Of a stretch of 64,000 bases of DNA, positions 34,246-44,161 are shown piece after piece. The notes beneath the pieces are model-generated. The model made no database searches. It saw only the letters and a program-made list of their open reading frames with translations, and had not been told where the DNA came from. The stretch's first letter is position 1, and every line of letters starts with the position of its first letter. This DNA comes from Agrococcus baldri. Lineage in GTDB: Bacteria > Actinomycetota > Actinomycetes > Actinomycetales > Microbacteriaceae. Made by a program: the position numbers and the translations under genes. The stretch is taken from NCBI GenBank assembly GCA_007988785.1, contig BJUU01000014.1, positions 1 to 64,000 on the forward strand, given 5' to 3'.

Positions 34246-34542
34246 GTGGAGATCGTCTCGATCCTCGCCTGGATCGTCCACACCGCGCTGCTGATCGCGT
34301 TCTACGTCCTCTGGGCGCGGATCATCCTCGACTTCGTCCGGCAGCTGCGGCACGACTGGCGGCCCAAGGGCTTCTGGCTCTACGTCTCGGTGTGGCTGCT
34401 GCGGCTCACCGATCCTCCGCTGCGCTTCGTGCGCCGCTTCGTGAAGCCCGTGCGCATCGGCGGCGCGATGCTCGACATCGCGATGCTCGTGCTGCTGCTG
34501 GCGCTGCTGCTGCTGATGACGATCGTCGGGCCGCTGCGCTAG
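34246..34542 (+). CDS. yggT: YggT-family membrane protein
   Basis: A 98-residue membrane protein of the YggT family with two or three helices (about residues 4-30, 43-55 and 75-95). The family motif between them appears as LRLTDPPLRFVRRFVKPVRIGG, split here as a Pro-rich turn followed by a basic segment. It starts with GTG four bases after the sepF stop. YggT genes lie between sepF and divIVA in many Gram-positive bacteria, suggesting an envelope or division function that is not defined. Confidence 0.9.
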   Translation: MEIVSILAWIVHTALLIAFYVLWARIILDFVRQLRHDWRPKGFWLYVSVWLLRLTDPPLRFVRRFVKPVRIGGAMLDIAMLVLLLALLLLMTIVGPLR

Positions 34543-34545
34543 CGC

Positions 34546-34580
34546 TACGATCATCGGAACGCGAACGGCGACGGTACAGT
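34546..34580 (+). promoter_or_regulatory. Candidate promoter region for divIVA
   Basis: The 88-base gap before divIVA contains TACGAT (34546-34551) and TACAGT (34575-34580), both fitting the TAnnnT -10 pattern; either could drive divIVA separately from the upstream cluster. No clear -35 is visible for either. Confidence 0.35.
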
Positions 34581-34630
34581 GAACCTGCGCTGCCTGCCAC
34601 AGGCCGCGAGTAGACCAAGAAAGGCACGCC

Positions 34631-35428
34631 ATGGCACTGACTCCTGACGACGTCGTCCACAAGCGCTTCGAGACGACGCGCTTCCGGGACGGCTACGACC
34701 AGGACGAGGTCGACGACTTCCTCGACGAGGTGGTCACCGAGCTCCGCCGGCTGACGGAGGAGAACGAGAGCCTCCGCACCGAGAACGAGCAGCTCAAGCA
34801 GGGCGGTGGCGCCGCTGAGGGCGGGGCCGTCGCGGCCCCCGTCGCCGAGCAGCCCGACACGGCAGAGCTCGAGAGCCTGCGCGCCGAGAACGAGCGCCTC
34901 ACGAAGGAGCTCGCGGATCGCGACGCGGCGGCCGCAGAGGCCGCAACCGCCGCCGAGGCGGAGGCTGCGGCGCAGCCCGAGGAGGCAGCGCCCGAGGCCG
35001 CCGAGCAGGCGCCGGAGGCCCAGGAGGCGGCAGAGGCAGAGGCGGCGCCGGTCGCAGAGACCCCCGCCGAGGCCGCGCCGGCCAGCGCCACCGCCAACGC
35101 CGACGGCCTGCTCGCGCTGGCCCAGCGGGTGCACGACGAGCACGTCGCCGAGGGTGAGCGCAAGCGCGACGAGCTCATCGCCGCCGCAGAGGCCTCCGCG
35201 AAGGAGATCGAGGACGCCGCCGAGCAGCGCAAGGTCGCGCTGCAGGCAGACTTCGACGGCAAGAAGGCCAAGCTCGACGAGCAGAAGGCCGGCCTGGAGT
35301 CGAAGATCGACGAGCTCAAGAGCTTCGAGCGCGACTACCGGCTGAAGCTGCGCGGATACATCGAGAGCCAGCTGCGCGATCTCGACCGCTCGTCCTCGCT
35401 CGCCTTCGGCGGGCAGGGCGGCAGCTGA
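34631..35428 (+). CDS. divIVA: DivIVA/Wag31 polar growth protein
   Basis: A 265-residue DivIVA, the coiled-coil protein that marks the cell poles and directs apical growth in Actinobacteria. The membrane-binding N-terminal domain is standard (LTPDDVVHKRFETTRFRDGY, residues 3-22, then DQDEVDDFLDEVV). A first coiled coil runs to about residue 58. Between about residues 60 and 160 there is an Ala/Glu/Pro-rich low-complexity segment, followed by a long C-terminal coiled coil (about 165-250). Wag31 is phosphorylated by PASTA kinases in mycobacteria; a site here cannot be fixed by eye. Eight bases separate it from lspA. Confidence 0.95.
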   Translation: MALTPDDVVHKRFETTRFRDGYDQDEVDDFLDEVVTELRRLTEENESLRTENEQLKQGGGAAEGGAVAAPVAEQPDTAELESLRAENERLTKELADRDAAAAEAATAAEAEAAAQPEEAAPEAAEQAPEAQEAAEAEAAPVAETPAEAAPASATANADGLLALAQRVHDEHVAEGERKRDELIAAAEASAKEIEDAAEQRKVALQADFDGKKAKLDEQKAGLESKIDELKSFERDYRLKLRGYIESQLRDLDRSSSLAFGGQGGS

Positions 35429-35436
35429 GCCGATCG

Positions 35437-36054
35437 GTGGCCTCCGCGACTCCTGACAGCGAAGCGGCGGTCCCGAGACGCACGACCTGGCGTGTGCTGG
35501 GTCTCGTCCTCGGGACCGCCGTCGTCGCGTGGACCCTCGACTTCCTCTCGAAGGAGTGGGTCATCGCCTCGATGGCCGAGGGGGAGCAGCGCCAGGTGCT
35601 CGGCGAGGTGCTGCAGTGGCACTTCGTGCGCAACCCCGGCGCGGCCTTCTCGCTCGCGGCCGGCTCCACCTGGATCTTCACGATCCTGGCCGCCGCCGTG
35701 GTGATCTTCATCGCCACGCAGCTGCGACGCATCCGCTCGATGCGCTGGGCGGCCGCGTTCGGCGGCGTGCTCGGCGGCACGCTCGGCAACCTCACCGACC
35801 GCCTCATGCGCGAGCCCGGCTTCTTCGTCGGCCACGTCATCGACTTCATCCAGGTGTGGGGCTTCCCGGCCATCTTCAACATCGCCGACATCTTCATCGT
35901 CGGCTCGATGATCGCGGTGGTGCTGCTGGTGCTCGCGAACATCGGCCTCGACGGCATCCGCCACACCGACGAGCCGAAGCCCGCGGCGGCCGAGGCCGAC
36001 CCCGACGCGACGCAGCCGCTCGACCCCGAGGACCGTCCGGGCGAGCGGCACTGA
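35437..36054 (+). CDS. lspA: Lipoprotein signal peptidase (signal peptidase II)
   Basis: A 205-residue LspA, a membrane aspartyl protease that removes signal peptides from prolipoproteins. Four hydrophobic helices are visible. The catalytic aspartates are in [11 protein letters not shown] (about residues 124-134) and [10 protein letters not shown] (about 147-156), and [10 protein letters not shown] near 68 is another conserved block. The C-terminal 45 residues are a polar tail beyond the family core. The start is GTG 35437. Its substrates in this window would include CtaC and the DUF4352 lipoprotein. The stop shares a base with the rluD ATG. Confidence 0.95.
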   Translation: MASATPDSEAAVPRRTTWRVLGLVLGTAVVAWTLDFLSKEWVIASMAEGEQRQVLGEVLQWHFVRNPGAAFSLAAGSTWIFTILAAAVVIFIATQLRRIRSMRWAAAFGGVLGGTLGNLTDRLMREPGFFVGHVIDFIQVWGFPAIFNIADIFIVGSMIAVVLLVLANIGLDGIRHTDEPKPAAAEADPDATQPLDPEDRPGERH

Positions 36055-36974
36055 TGGAGTCGCGCTTCCTGCAGGTGCCGCCCGGCCTCGACGGCGCACG
36101 GGCGGATGCGGGGCTCGCCAAGCTGCTCGGCCTCTCGCGCACGGCGGTGGTCGGGATGCTCGAGGCGGGCGGCGCGCAGCAGGAAGGCAGCGTGCTCGGC
36201 AAGTCCGACCGGCTGCGCGGCGACGCCTGGCTCGACCTGACGTGGCAGCCGCGCGAGGAGCCGCGGATCGTGGCGACGCCGGTGCCGGAGCTCGGCATCG
36301 TGCACGACGACGACGACATCGTGGTGGTCGACAAGCCCGCCGGCGTCGCCGCGCACCCCTCGATGGGGTGGCAGGGGCCGACGGTCGTCGGCGCGCTCGC
36401 CGCCGCCGGCTTCCGGATCGCGACCTCCGGGGCCGCCGAGCGGCAGGGCGTCGTGCACCGGCTCGACGCCGGCACGAGCGGGCTGATGGTGGTGGCCAAG
36501 AGCGAGCGCGCGTACACGCGGCTGAAGGCCGCCTTCCACGACCGCGAGGTGACGAAGATCTACCACGCGGCGGTGCAGGGCCATCCCGATCCGCTCAGCG
36601 GCACGATCGACGCGCCCGTCGGCCGGCATCCGAGCCACGAGTGGCGCTTCGCCGTGGTCTCGAGCGGCAAGCACGCCGTCACGCACTACGAGACGCTCGA
36701 GGCCTACCGCGGCGGCAGCCTGCTCGAGGTCGAGCTCGAGACCGGGCGCACCCACCAGATCCGCGTGCACATGGCGGCCAGGAGGCATCCGTGCCTCGGC
36801 GACGCCATGTACGGCGCGGACCCCACCGTCTCCGCCCGACTGGGGCTCACGCGCCAGTGGCTGCACGCCATGCGACTGGGCTTCCGGCACCCGGCGTCGG
36901 GGGAGCCCGTGAGCTTCGAGTCGAGCTACCCGGCAGAGCTCGCGCACGCGCTCGAGGTGCTGCGGGAGCAGTAG
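36054..36974 (+). CDS. rluD: RluD-family 23S rRNA pseudouridine synthase
   Basis: A 306-residue pseudouridine synthase of the RluA/RluD family. The N-terminal S4-like RNA-binding region (about residues 14-75) precedes the catalytic domain. The active-site aspartate is in [17 protein letters not shown] (about 131-147), with [17 protein letters not shown] before it and [14 protein letters not shown] after it. It probably modifies helix 69 of 23S rRNA, but the exact target cannot be told. It overlaps the lspA stop (TGATG), the common lspA-rluD pairing. Confidence 0.94.
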   Translation: MESRFLQVPPGLDGARADAGLAKLLGLSRTAVVGMLEAGGAQQEGSVLGKSDRLRGDAWLDLTWQPREEPRIVATPVPELGIVHDDDDIVVVDKPAGVAAHPSMGWQGPTVVGALAAAGFRIATSGAAERQGVVHRLDAGTSGLMVVAKSERAYTRLKAAFHDREVTKIYHAAVQGHPDPLSGTIDAPVGRHPSHEWRFAVVSSGKHAVTHYETLEAYRGGSLLEVELETGRTHQIRVHMAARRHPCLGDAMYGADPTVSARLGLTRQWLHAMRLGFRHPASGEPVSFESSYPAELAHALEVLREQ

Positions 36975-37018
36975 CCCTCCGGGTGCGCGAGCCGGCCCGG
37001 CGAGTGGGTGCCGCGCCG

Positions 37019-37024
37019 TAGGAT
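37019..37024 (+). promoter_or_regulatory. -10 hexamer for dnaE
   Basis: TAGGAT ends nine bases before the dnaE ATG, giving a leader of zero to three bases. The sequence between (CGAGGGGCC) is partly purine-rich but would be mostly upstream of the transcript, so the message is leaderless or nearly so. Confidence 0.4.
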
Positions 37025-37033
37025 CGAGGGGCC

Positions 37034-40000
37034 ATGGCAGAGAACTTCGCGCACCTCCACGTCCACACCGAGTACTCGATGCTCGACGGCGCCGCCCGCA
37101 TCAAGGACCTGATGCAGGCGGTCGACGACGAGGGGATGCCGGCGGTCGCGATGACCGATCACGGCAACATCTTCGGCGCCTTCGAGTTCTGGAAGGCGGC
37201 CAAGGCGCAGGGCGTGAAGCCCATCATCGGCACCGAGGCGTACATCACGCCCGGCACGCACCGCAGCGACAAGACCCGCGTCAAGTGGGGCGGGCAGGAC
37301 GCCAGGCCCGGCGACGACGTCTCCGGCAGCGGCGCCTACACGCACATGACGCTGCTGGCCGAGAACAACGAGGGGATGCACAACCTCTTCCGGCTCTCGT
37401 CGTACGCGTCGATGGAGGGCTTCTACTTCAAGCCGCGCATGGATCGCGAGCTGCTCGAGCGGTACTCCTCGGGGCTCATCGCCACCACCGGCTGCCCCTC
37501 CGGCGAGGTGCAGACGCGCCTGCGGCTCGGGCAGTTCGACCTGGCGCTCGAGGCCGCGGCCTCGTACCGCGACCTCTTCGGCGCCGAGAACTACTTCCTC
37601 GAGCTCATGGATCACGGGCTCGAGATCGAGCGGCGCGTGCGCGACGGGCTGCTCGACATCGGCAAGCAGCTGGGCCTGCCGCTGCTGGCCACGAACGACC
37701 TGCACTACACGCACGCCGAGGATGCCAAGAGCCACGAGGCGCTGCTGTGCGTGCAGTCGGGCTCGACGATGGACGACCCGAACCGCTTCCGGCTCGAGGG
37801 CGGCGGCTACTACGTGAAGTCGGCCGCCGAGATGCGGCACCTCTTCCGCGACATGCCGGAGGCCTGCGACAACACGCTGCTGATCGCCGAGCGCTGCGAC
37901 GTGGAGTTCGACACGAGCGCCAACTACATGCCGCGCTACCCGGTGCCGGAGGGCCACGACGAGCACTCGTGGTTCCGCCACGAGGTGCAGGTGGGCCTCG
38001 AGCGCCGCTACCCGAGCGGCATCCCCGATGCCGTGCAGCAGCAGGCGGAGTACGAGATCGGCGTGATCTCGGGGATGGGCTTCCCCGGCTACTTCCTGGT
38101 GGTCGCCGACTTCATCAACTGGGCGAAGGACAACGGCATCCGCGTGGGGCCCGGCCGCGGCTCCGGCGCCGGCTCGATGGCCGCCTACGCGATGCGCATC
38201 ACCGACCTCGACCCGCTCGAGCACGGCCTCATCTTCGAGCGCTTCCTCAACCCCGACCGCGTCTCGATGCCCGACTTCGACATCGACTTCGACGACCGGC
38301 GCCGCGGCGAGGTCATCCGCTACGTGACCGAGAAGTACGGCTCCGAGCGCGTCGCGCAGATCGTCACCTACGGCACCATCAAGCAGAAGCAGGCGCTCAA
38401 GGACGCGAGCCGCGTGCTCGGCTTCCCCTTCGGCATGGGCGACAAGCTCACGAAGGCGATGCCGCCCGCGATCATGGCGAAGGACATCCCGCTCGCCGGC
38501 ATCACGGACCCCACGCACGAGCGCTACCGGGAGGCGGGCGACTTCCGCGCGCTGATCGAGACCGACCCGGAGGCGAAGACCGTCTACGAGACGGCGCTCG
38601 GCCTCGAGAACCTGAAGCGCCAGTGGGGCGTGCACGCGGCCGGCGTCATCATGTCCTCCGACCCGCTGATCGACATCATCCCGATCATGAAGCGGGAGCA
38701 GGACGGCGCGATCATCACGCAGTTCGACTACCCGGCGTGCGAATCGCTCGGTCTCATCAAGATGGACTTCCTGGGCCTGCGCAACCTGACGATCGTCTCG
38801 GACGCGCTCGACAACATCCGCGCGAACCGGGGCGAGACCATCGACCTCGAGACGCTCGCGCTCGACGACCGCGGCGCCTACGAGCTGCTGCAGCGGGGCG
38901 ACACGCTCGGCGTCTTCCAGCTCGACGGCGGCCCGCTGCGCTCGCTGCTGCGGCTGATGAAGCCCGACAGCTTCGGCGACATCTCGGCCGTCATCGCCCT
39001 CTACCGGCCCGGCCCCATGGGCGCCGACTCGCACACCAACTACGCGCTGCGCAAGAACGGGCAGCAGCCGATCACGCCCATCCACCCGGAGCTCGAGGAG
39101 CCGCTCGCCGACATCCTCTCCGAGTCCTACGGCCTCATCATCTACCAGGAGCAGGTGATGGCGGTCGCGCAGAAGGTCGCCGGCTACTCGCTCGGCCAGG
39201 CCGACATCCTGCGCCGCGCGATGGGCAAGAAGAAGAAGGAGGAGCTCGACAAGCAGTTCGTCGGCTTCTCGGGCGGCATGCGCGAGCGCGGCTACTCCGA
39301 CGCCGCGGTGAAGGCACTGTGGGACATCCTGCTGCCCTTCTCCGACTACGCCTTCAACAAGGCGCACTCGGCCGCCTACGGCGTCATCTCCTACTGGACG
39401 GCCTACCTCAAGGCGCACTACCCGGCCGAGTACATGGCGGCGCTGCTGACGAGCGTCGGCGACTCCAAGGACAAGATGGCGATCTACCTCTCGGAGTGCC
39501 GGCGGATGGGCATCACGGTGCTGCCGCCGGATGTCAACGAGTCGACCCTGTACTTCACGGCCGTCGGCGACGACATCCGCTTCGGCCTGGGCGCCGTGCG
39601 CAACGTCGGCGACGGGGTCGTGGACGGCATCGTGGCAGCGCGTGAGCGCGAGGGCGCGTTCACCTCGTTCCACGACTTCCTGAAGAAGGCGCCGCTCGGG
39701 GTCGCGAACAAGCGAACGGTCGAGTCGCTCATCAAGTCGGGCGGCTTCGACACCATGGGCGCGAGCCGCAGGGCGATGCTCGAGATCCACGAGGATGCGG
39801 TGGACGCCGCCGTCTCCATCAAGCGCAACGAGGCCAACGGCCAGGTCGACCTCTTCGGCGACATCTTCGACGACCTCGACACCGTCGCCGACCGGGTGCC
39901 GGAGCGGCCCGAGTGGGGCAAGCAGGACAAGCTCGCCTTCGAGCGCGAGATGCTGGGCCTGTACGTCTCCGACCATCCGCTCTCCGGCCTCGAGCTCGAG

Positions 40001-40543
40001 CTCGCGAAGCACGCGACGCACCAGATCCAGGAGCTGAACGAGTCGGTCGAGGACGGCGACCACGTCGCCATCGCCGGGCTCATCACGAGCGTGCAGCACC
40101 GGGTGGCGCGCAACTCGGGCAACCCCTACGGCATCATCGCGGTCGAGGACTTCAGCGGCGAGCTCGAGATCATGGTGCTCGGCAAGACGTACACCGAGTT
40201 CCGGGCGGCGCTGCTGGCCGACCAGGTGGTGGTGGTGCGCGGGCGCGCGCAGACCCGCGACGACAGCATCACCGTGCGCGCCAACAGCATCGACACGCCC
40301 GATGTGCAGCCGATCGACGACACCAGGCCGCTCGAGCTGCGCATCCCGGAGCGGCGCGCCTCGATGACGGCGATGCGCGAGCTGCGGGCGCTGCTCGAGC
40401 GGCACTCGGGCCCGACCGACGTGCGCATCGCGCTGCAGCGGCCGGAGGTCGAGCGGGTCTTCGCGCTGCCGCAGCAGGTGCGCGTCTCGAGCGACCTCTT
40501 CGGCGAGATCAAGAGCCTGCTGGGCCCCGCCTCGATCGCGTAG
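37034..40543 (+). CDS. dnaE: DNA polymerase III alpha subunit (DnaE1)
   Basis: The 1169-residue replicative polymerase. The N-terminal PHP domain begins [18 protein letters not shown], with its metal-binding histidines intact. PHP proofreading is established for mycobacterial DnaE1 and is likely here. The catalytic palm holds [10 protein letters not shown] (about 372-381) and [12 protein letters not shown] (about 412-423), with the paired aspartates. [12 protein letters not shown] and [17 protein letters not shown] follow. The C-terminal OB-fold lies at about 990-1080 ([15 protein letters not shown]). The ATG is only nine bases from a TAGGAT hexamer. Confidence 0.97.
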   Translation: MAENFAHLHVHTEYSMLDGAARIKDLMQAVDDEGMPAVAMTDHGNIFGAFEFWKAAKAQGVKPIIGTEAYITPGTHRSDKTRVKWGGQDARPGDDVSGSGAYTHMTLLAENNEGMHNLFRLSSYASMEGFYFKPRMDRELLERYSSGLIATTGCPSGEVQTRLRLGQFDLALEAAASYRDLFGAENYFLELMDHGLEIERRVRDGLLDIGKQLGLPLLATNDLHYTHAEDAKSHEALLCVQSGSTMDDPNRFRLEGGGYYVKSAAEMRHLFRDMPEACDNTLLIAERCDVEFDTSANYMPRYPVPEGHDEHSWFRHEVQVGLERRYPSGIPDAVQQQAEYEIGVISGMGFPGYFLVVADFINWAKDNGIRVGPGRGSGAGSMAAYAMRITDLDPLEHGLIFERFLNPDRVSMPDFDIDFDDRRRGEVIRYVTEKYGSERVAQIVTYGTIKQKQALKDASRVLGFPFGMGDKLTKAMPPAIMAKDIPLAGITDPTHERYREAGDFRALIETDPEAKTVYETALGLENLKRQWGVHAAGVIMSSDPLIDIIPIMKREQDGAIITQFDYPACESLGLIKMDFLGLRNLTIVSDALDNIRANRGETIDLETLALDDRGAYELLQRGDTLGVFQLDGGPLRSLLRLMKPDSFGDISAVIALYRPGPMGADSHTNYALRKNGQQPITPIHPELEEPLADILSESYGLIIYQEQVMAVAQKVAGYSLGQADILRRAMGKKKKEELDKQFVGFSGGMRERGYSDAAVKALWDILLPFSDYAFNKAHSAAYGVISYWTAYLKAHYPAEYMAALLTSVGDSKDKMAIYLSECRRMGITVLPPDVNESTLYFTAVGDDIRFGLGAVRNVGDGVVDGIVAAREREGAFTSFHDFLKKAPLGVANKRTVESLIKSGGFDTMGASRRAMLEIHEDAVDAAVSIKRNEANGQVDLFGDIFDDLDTVADRVPERPEWGKQDKLAFEREMLGLYVSDHPLSGLELELAKHATHQIQELNESVEDGDHVAIAGLITSVQHRVARNSGNPYGIIAVEDFSGELEIMVLGKTYTEFRAALLADQVVVVRGRAQTRDDSITVRANSIDTPDVQPIDDTRPLELRIPERRASMTAMRELRALLERHSGPTDVRIALQRPEVERVFALPQQVRVSSDLFGEIKSLLGPASIA

Positions 40544-40587
40544 CGGCCCACCGGGGCAGGCGCCGCCCTTCGACAAGCGCAGGAACC

Positions 40588-40644
40588 GGAGCGCCGGCCG
40601 CAGGCCGACACCCGTCGGTCGAGGAGCGCCGGCCGCAGGCCGAC
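40588..40644. repeat. Intergenic REP-like direct repeat
   Basis: A 22-base unit starting GGAGCGCCGGCCGCAGGCCG occurs twice exactly (40588-40609 and 40623-40644), 35 bases apart. It is flanked by CTTCGACAAGC upstream and CGTCTCGAGACC downstream. Each unit contains the palindromic GCCGGCCGCAGGCC core that can form a hairpin. Its look is that of the intergenic palindromic repeats common in high-GC actinobacteria. It occupies most of the 140-base gap between dnaE and hisD. Confidence 0.65.
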
Positions 40645-40670
40645 GCGTCTCGAGACCGAGCCCGGCGATC

Positions 40671-40676
40671 TACGAT
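40671..40676 (+). promoter_or_regulatory. -10 hexamer of a probable leaderless promoter for hisD
   Basis: TACGAT ends seven bases before GTG 40684. An ATG at 40675 overlaps the hexamer and therefore could not be transcribed from it, which favours the GTG as start of hisD. Confidence 0.5.
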
Positions 40677-40683
40677 GGAACCC

Positions 40684-42006
40684 GTGCTCCGACGAATCGA
40701 CCTGACGACCCTGCCCGCCGAGCAGGAGCTGCGCGCGCTGCTGCCCCGGCCCGCGGTCGACGTCGCCGCATCGCTGCCGGCGGCGACCGAGCTCATCGAC
40801 GCGGTCCGCGAGCGCGGCGCCGAGGCGCTGCTCGAGCAGGCCGAGCGCTTCGACGGCGTGCGCCCCGACGCGATTCGCGTTGGCGTCGAGGTGCTGACGG
40901 ATGCGCTGGCGTCGCTCGACGCGTCGGTGCGGTCGGCGCTCGAGGCCGCGATCGAGCGCGTGCGCGTCGGCTCGACGGCGCAGGTGCCGCCGCCCATGAT
41001 CGCCCACCTCGGCGAGGGCGCGGAGATCGAGCTGCGCTGGCAGCCCGTCGACCGTGTCGGCCTCTACGTGCCGGGCGGCAAGGCCGTGTACCCCTCGAGC
41101 GTCATCATGAACGTGGTCGCCGCGCAGGCGGCCGGCGTGGCATCCATCGCGGTCGCGAGCCCCGCCCAGGCCGAGCACGGCGGGCTGCCGCACCCGGCCA
41201 TCCTCGCCGCATGCGCGCTGCTGGGCGTCGACGAGGTCTACGCCATGGGCGGCGCCGGCGCCATCGGCGCGCTCGCGCACGGCGTGCCGGCGATCGGGCT
41301 CGCGCCGGTCGACGTCGTGACCGGCCCCGGCAACGTCTTCGTCGCCGCGGCCAAGCGCGTGGTCGCCGGCACCGTGCGCGTCGACGCCGAGGCGGGGCCC
41401 ACCGAGATCCTCGTGATCGCCGACGATTCGGCCGACGCCGAGCTCGTGGCGGCCGACCTGGTGAGCCAGGCCGAGCACGACGAGCTCGCCGCCGCCGTGC
41501 TCGTGACCGACTCGGTCGAGCTCGCCGACCGCGTGGACGCATCCGTCGCACGACGTGCCGCCGAGACCCCCGCTGCAGCGCGCGTCTCGGCGGCCCTCGC
41601 GGGCGAGCAGTCGGCGATCGTGCTGGTCGCCGACCTGCCGGCCGCCGCAGCGGTGAGCGACGCCTATGCGCCCGAGCACCTCGAGATCGTCACGCGCGAC
41701 GACGACGCGGTGCTGGCCCGCGTGCGGCACGCCGGCGCGATCTTCCTCGGCCCGCACACCCCCGTGAGCCTCGGCGACTACGCCGCGGGCTCCAACCACG
41801 TGCTGCCGACCGGCGGCCAGGCGCGCCGCGTCGCGGGGCTCGGCGCCGCGACCTTCCTGCGGCCGCAGCAGGTGGTGCGCTACGACCGCGCCGCGCTCGC
41901 CGAGGTGCGCGAGCACGTGATGGCGCTCGCCGCCGCCGAGGGCCTGCCGGCGCACGGCGAGGCCATCGAGGCGCGGTTCACGGACGCGAGCGGGGAGGTG
42001 CGCTGA
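40684..42006 (+). CDS. hisD: Histidinol dehydrogenase
   Basis: A 440-residue histidinol dehydrogenase, a zinc enzyme that oxidises L-histidinol twice to L-histidine with NAD. Conserved blocks are [19 protein letters not shown] (about residues 122-140), [27 protein letters not shown] and [30 protein letters not shown] near 356 holds catalytic residues. GTG 40684 ([10 protein letters not shown]) is chosen over ATG 40675 because a TACGAT hexamer ends seven bases before it. Other his genes are not next to it. Its stop overlaps the nrdR ATG, so the two are coupled. Confidence 0.95.
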   Translation: MLRRIDLTTLPAEQELRALLPRPAVDVAASLPAATELIDAVRERGAEALLEQAERFDGVRPDAIRVGVEVLTDALASLDASVRSALEAAIERVRVGSTAQVPPPMIAHLGEGAEIELRWQPVDRVGLYVPGGKAVYPSSVIMNVVAAQAAGVASIAVASPAQAEHGGLPHPAILAACALLGVDEVYAMGGAGAIGALAHGVPAIGLAPVDVVTGPGNVFVAAAKRVVAGTVRVDAEAGPTEILVIADDSADAELVAADLVSQAEHDELAAAVLVTDSVELADRVDASVARRAAETPAAARVSAALAGEQSAIVLVADLPAAAAVSDAYAPEHLEIVTRDDDAVLARVRHAGAIFLGPHTPVSLGDYAAGSNHVLPTGGQARRVAGLGAATFLRPQQVVRYDRAALAEVREHVMALAAAEGLPAHGEAIEARFTDASGEVR

Positions 42007-42476
42007 TGCACTGCCCCTTCTGCCGCAACCCCGACTCGCGCGTCGTCGACTCGCGCACGAGCGACGACGGCACCTCGATCCGGCGGCGTCGCCAGTGCAC
42101 CGAGTGCGGTCGCCGCTTCACGACCACCGAGACGGCGAGCCTCTCGGTCGTGAAGCGCTCCGGCGTGCTCGAGCCGTTCCGCCGCGAGAAGGTCATCGAG
42201 GGCGTGCGCAAGGCCGTCCGCGGCCGCCCCGTCACCGACGCCGACCTGGCGGGCGTCGCCCAGTCGGTCGAGGAGACCATCCGCGCGACCGGTGCGAGCC
42301 AGATCGACGCGAACGAGATCGGCCTGGCGGTGCTGCCGCCGCTGCGCGAGCTCGACGAGGTCGCCTACCTGCGCTTCGCGAGCGTCTACAACAACTTCGA
42401 CTCGCTCGAGGACTTCGAGGCGGCCATCCGCACGCTGCGCGAGGGCAAGGCCGGCGCCGAGGAGCTCGCCGAGTGA
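42006..42476 (+). CDS. nrdR: Transcriptional repressor NrdR
   Basis: A 156-residue NrdR, the ATP-cone repressor that senses ATP and dATP and represses ribonucleotide reductase genes. The N-terminal zinc ribbon has the four cysteines as MHCPFC and QCTECGRRF. The ATP-cone spans about residues 46-136 ([20 protein letters not shown], then [13 protein letters not shown]). It overlaps hisD by one base and pyrD by four, an unusual setting because NrdR is often near nrdJ or lexA in other Actinobacteria. No nrd gene lies in the window, so the targets are elsewhere. Confidence 0.96.
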   Translation: MHCPFCRNPDSRVVDSRTSDDGTSIRRRRQCTECGRRFTTTETASLSVVKRSGVLEPFRREKVIEGVRKAVRGRPVTDADLAGVAQSVEETIRATGASQIDANEIGLAVLPPLRELDEVAYLRFASVYNNFDSLEDFEAAIRTLREGKAGAEELAE

Positions 42477-43507
42477 CCGCCTACGAGCTGCTCTTCCGGC
42501 ACGCCTTCACCCGCGTCGACCCGGAGGCGGCGCACCACCTGGGCGCGACCGCCATCCGGGCGATCGGTGCCGCGCGGCCGGGCGTGCGCACCGATCCCGC
42601 GCTGCGCACGCGTGCGTTCGGCCGCGAGCTCCCGACCCCCTTCGGCGTGGCGGCGGGCTTCGACAAGGACGCCACGATGATCGCGGGCCTCGGCGCGCTC
42701 GGCTTCGGGCACGTCGAGGTGGGTACGCTCACGGCGCAGGCCCAGCCCGGCAATCCGCAGCCGCGGCTGTTCCGCCTCACCGACGACCGCGCGCTCGTGA
42801 ACCGGATGGGCTTCAACAACGGGGGAGCGGCCGCTGCCGCCGAGCGCATCGCCGCCGCCCGCGAGGCCCGCTCGCGCCCCGTGATCGGCGTCAACATCGG
42901 CAAGAGCCGCGTCGTCGATGCCGACGACGCGCCCGCCGTCGAGCGCGACTACCTGCGCTCCACGCGGCTGCTCGCACCCGTCGCCGACTACCTCGCCGTC
43001 AACGTCTCCTCGCCGAACACGCCGGGCCTGCGCGGCCTGCAGGACGAGCGCCTGCTCGAGCCGCTGCTCACCGCCATCCGCGGCGCCGCGGGCGCGACGC
43101 CGGTGCTCGTGAAGATCGCCCCCGACCTCGACGACGCGCAGGTGGAGGGCATCGCCGGCCTCGCTGAGCGCGTCGGCCTCGCCGGCGTCATCGCCACGAA
43201 CACGACCATCGCCCGCGCGGGCCTGCGGAGCACGGCGGATGCGGTGGCGCGCGCGGGCGCTGGCGGCCTATCCGGCCCTCCGGTCGCCGCTCGCTCGCTC
43301 GCGGTGCTGCGGCTGCTGCGCGCAGCGCTGCCGGCGTCGCTCGAGATCATCTCGGTCGGCGGCGTCGAGACGGCCGCCGACGTGCGCGAGCGGCTCGCCG
43401 CAGGCGCCGCGCTCGTGCAGGGCTACACCGGCTTCATCTACCGCGGGCCCGGCTGGGCGCGCGAGGTCAACCGGGGGCTGCTCCGTCCGCAGGCCTATTC
43501 CGGGTAG
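42473..43507 (+). CDS. pyrD: Dihydroorotate dehydrogenase (quinone), class 2
   Basis: A 344-residue class 2 dihydroorotate dehydrogenase, the membrane-associated FMN enzyme that passes electrons from dihydroorotate to quinone in pyrimidine synthesis. The N-terminal helices that bind quinone are present ([19 protein letters not shown]). The barrel carries [13 protein letters not shown] (about 54-66), [33 protein letters not shown] with the catalytic Ser, and [13 protein letters not shown]. The GTG overlaps the nrdR stop. Its last 13 bases overlap the end of the convergent DUF3043 gene. Confidence 0.95.
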   Translation: MTAYELLFRHAFTRVDPEAAHHLGATAIRAIGAARPGVRTDPALRTRAFGRELPTPFGVAAGFDKDATMIAGLGALGFGHVEVGTLTAQAQPGNPQPRLFRLTDDRALVNRMGFNNGGAAAAAERIAAAREARSRPVIGVNIGKSRVVDADDAPAVERDYLRSTRLLAPVADYLAVNVSSPNTPGLRGLQDERLLEPLLTAIRGAAGATPVLVKIAPDLDDAQVEGIAGLAERVGLAGVIATNTTIARAGLRSTADAVARAGAGGLSGPPVAARSLAVLRLLRAALPASLEIISVGGVETAADVRERLAAGAALVQGYTGFIYRGPGWAREVNRGLLRPQAYSG

Positions 43508-44055
43508 CGGAACAGCTTCGTCTGCGGCTTCGGCATGCGCATGAACGGCAGCTGCACGGCACGCATGGTCGCGTACCAGCCGTGACCCTTGGCATCCTTC
43601 TGCCCGAACTTCGCGCGGATCGCCCGTCGCAGCTGCCACGCCATCAGGATCGAGTCGAGCACCACGACGGCCACGAAGGCCCACAGCACGAGGTTCGCGA
43701 TCATGCGCCACTGCGGGTCGTTGATGAAGGTGAGCACGAGCACGACGATCATCATCGGCATCGCGAGCGTGCCGATCGACAGTCGGGCGTCGACGAAGTC
43801 GCGCACGTACTTGCGCACCGGCCCCTTGTCGCGCGGCGGCAGGTACTTGTCCTCGCCGCGCTCGAAGCCCAGGCGCGCCTTCTGCCGCTCGGCGCGCATC
43901 TTGTCCTGCACCTGCCGCTTGGCCTCCCTGCGGTCCTCCGGCACGAGCGGGCGGCGGTTGCGCGCGACCTGCTCGGACTGCTTGGGCGTGCGGCGCACCT
44001 CGGGCTCAGGCTCGGGGCGAGCCTTGTCGTCGGCAGATCGGCTGAACAGCGCCAC
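43495..44055 (-). CDS. DUF3043 membrane protein
   Basis: A 186-residue protein of the DUF3043 family found in Actinobacteria. A very basic and acidic N-terminal half of about 85 residues (FSRSADDKARPEPEPE, then a Lys/Arg-rich stretch) precedes two membrane helices (about 95-112 and 118-140). The tail ends in [18 protein letters not shown] 44055 is chosen, with AAGGA upstream. The family has no established function that I know. The gene converges on pyrD with a 13-base overlap and is divergent from the M20 peptidase. Confidence 0.82.
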   Translation of the reverse strand: MALFSRSADDKARPEPEPEVRRTPKQSEQVARNRRPLVPEDRREAKRQVQDKMRAERQKARLGFERGEDKYLPPRDKGPVRKYVRDFVDARLSIGTLAMPMMIVVLVLTFINDPQWRMIANLVLWAFVAVVVLDSILMAWQLRRAIRAKFGQKDAKGHGWYATMRAVQLPFMRMPKPQTKLFRYPE

Positions 44056-44091
44056 GGGAGGTCCTTCGGAGAATCGGCGGGGGATCGGTCC

Positions 44092-44154
44092 ATCCTACCG
44101 CCGCACGCGTGCCGCCTCGCCGCCCTGCCGCGTCTGCTCGCGGCCACCTAGGAT
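44092..44154. promoter_or_regulatory. Divergent promoters for the DUF3043 and M20 peptidase genes
   Basis: On the minus strand TAGGAT (44097-44092) stands 36 bases upstream of the DUF3043 GTG. On the plus strand TAGGAT (44149-44154) ends seven bases before the peptidase ATG with no ribosome site, so the peptidase message is probably leaderless. Confidence 0.45.
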
Positions 44155-44161
44155 CGTGCGC

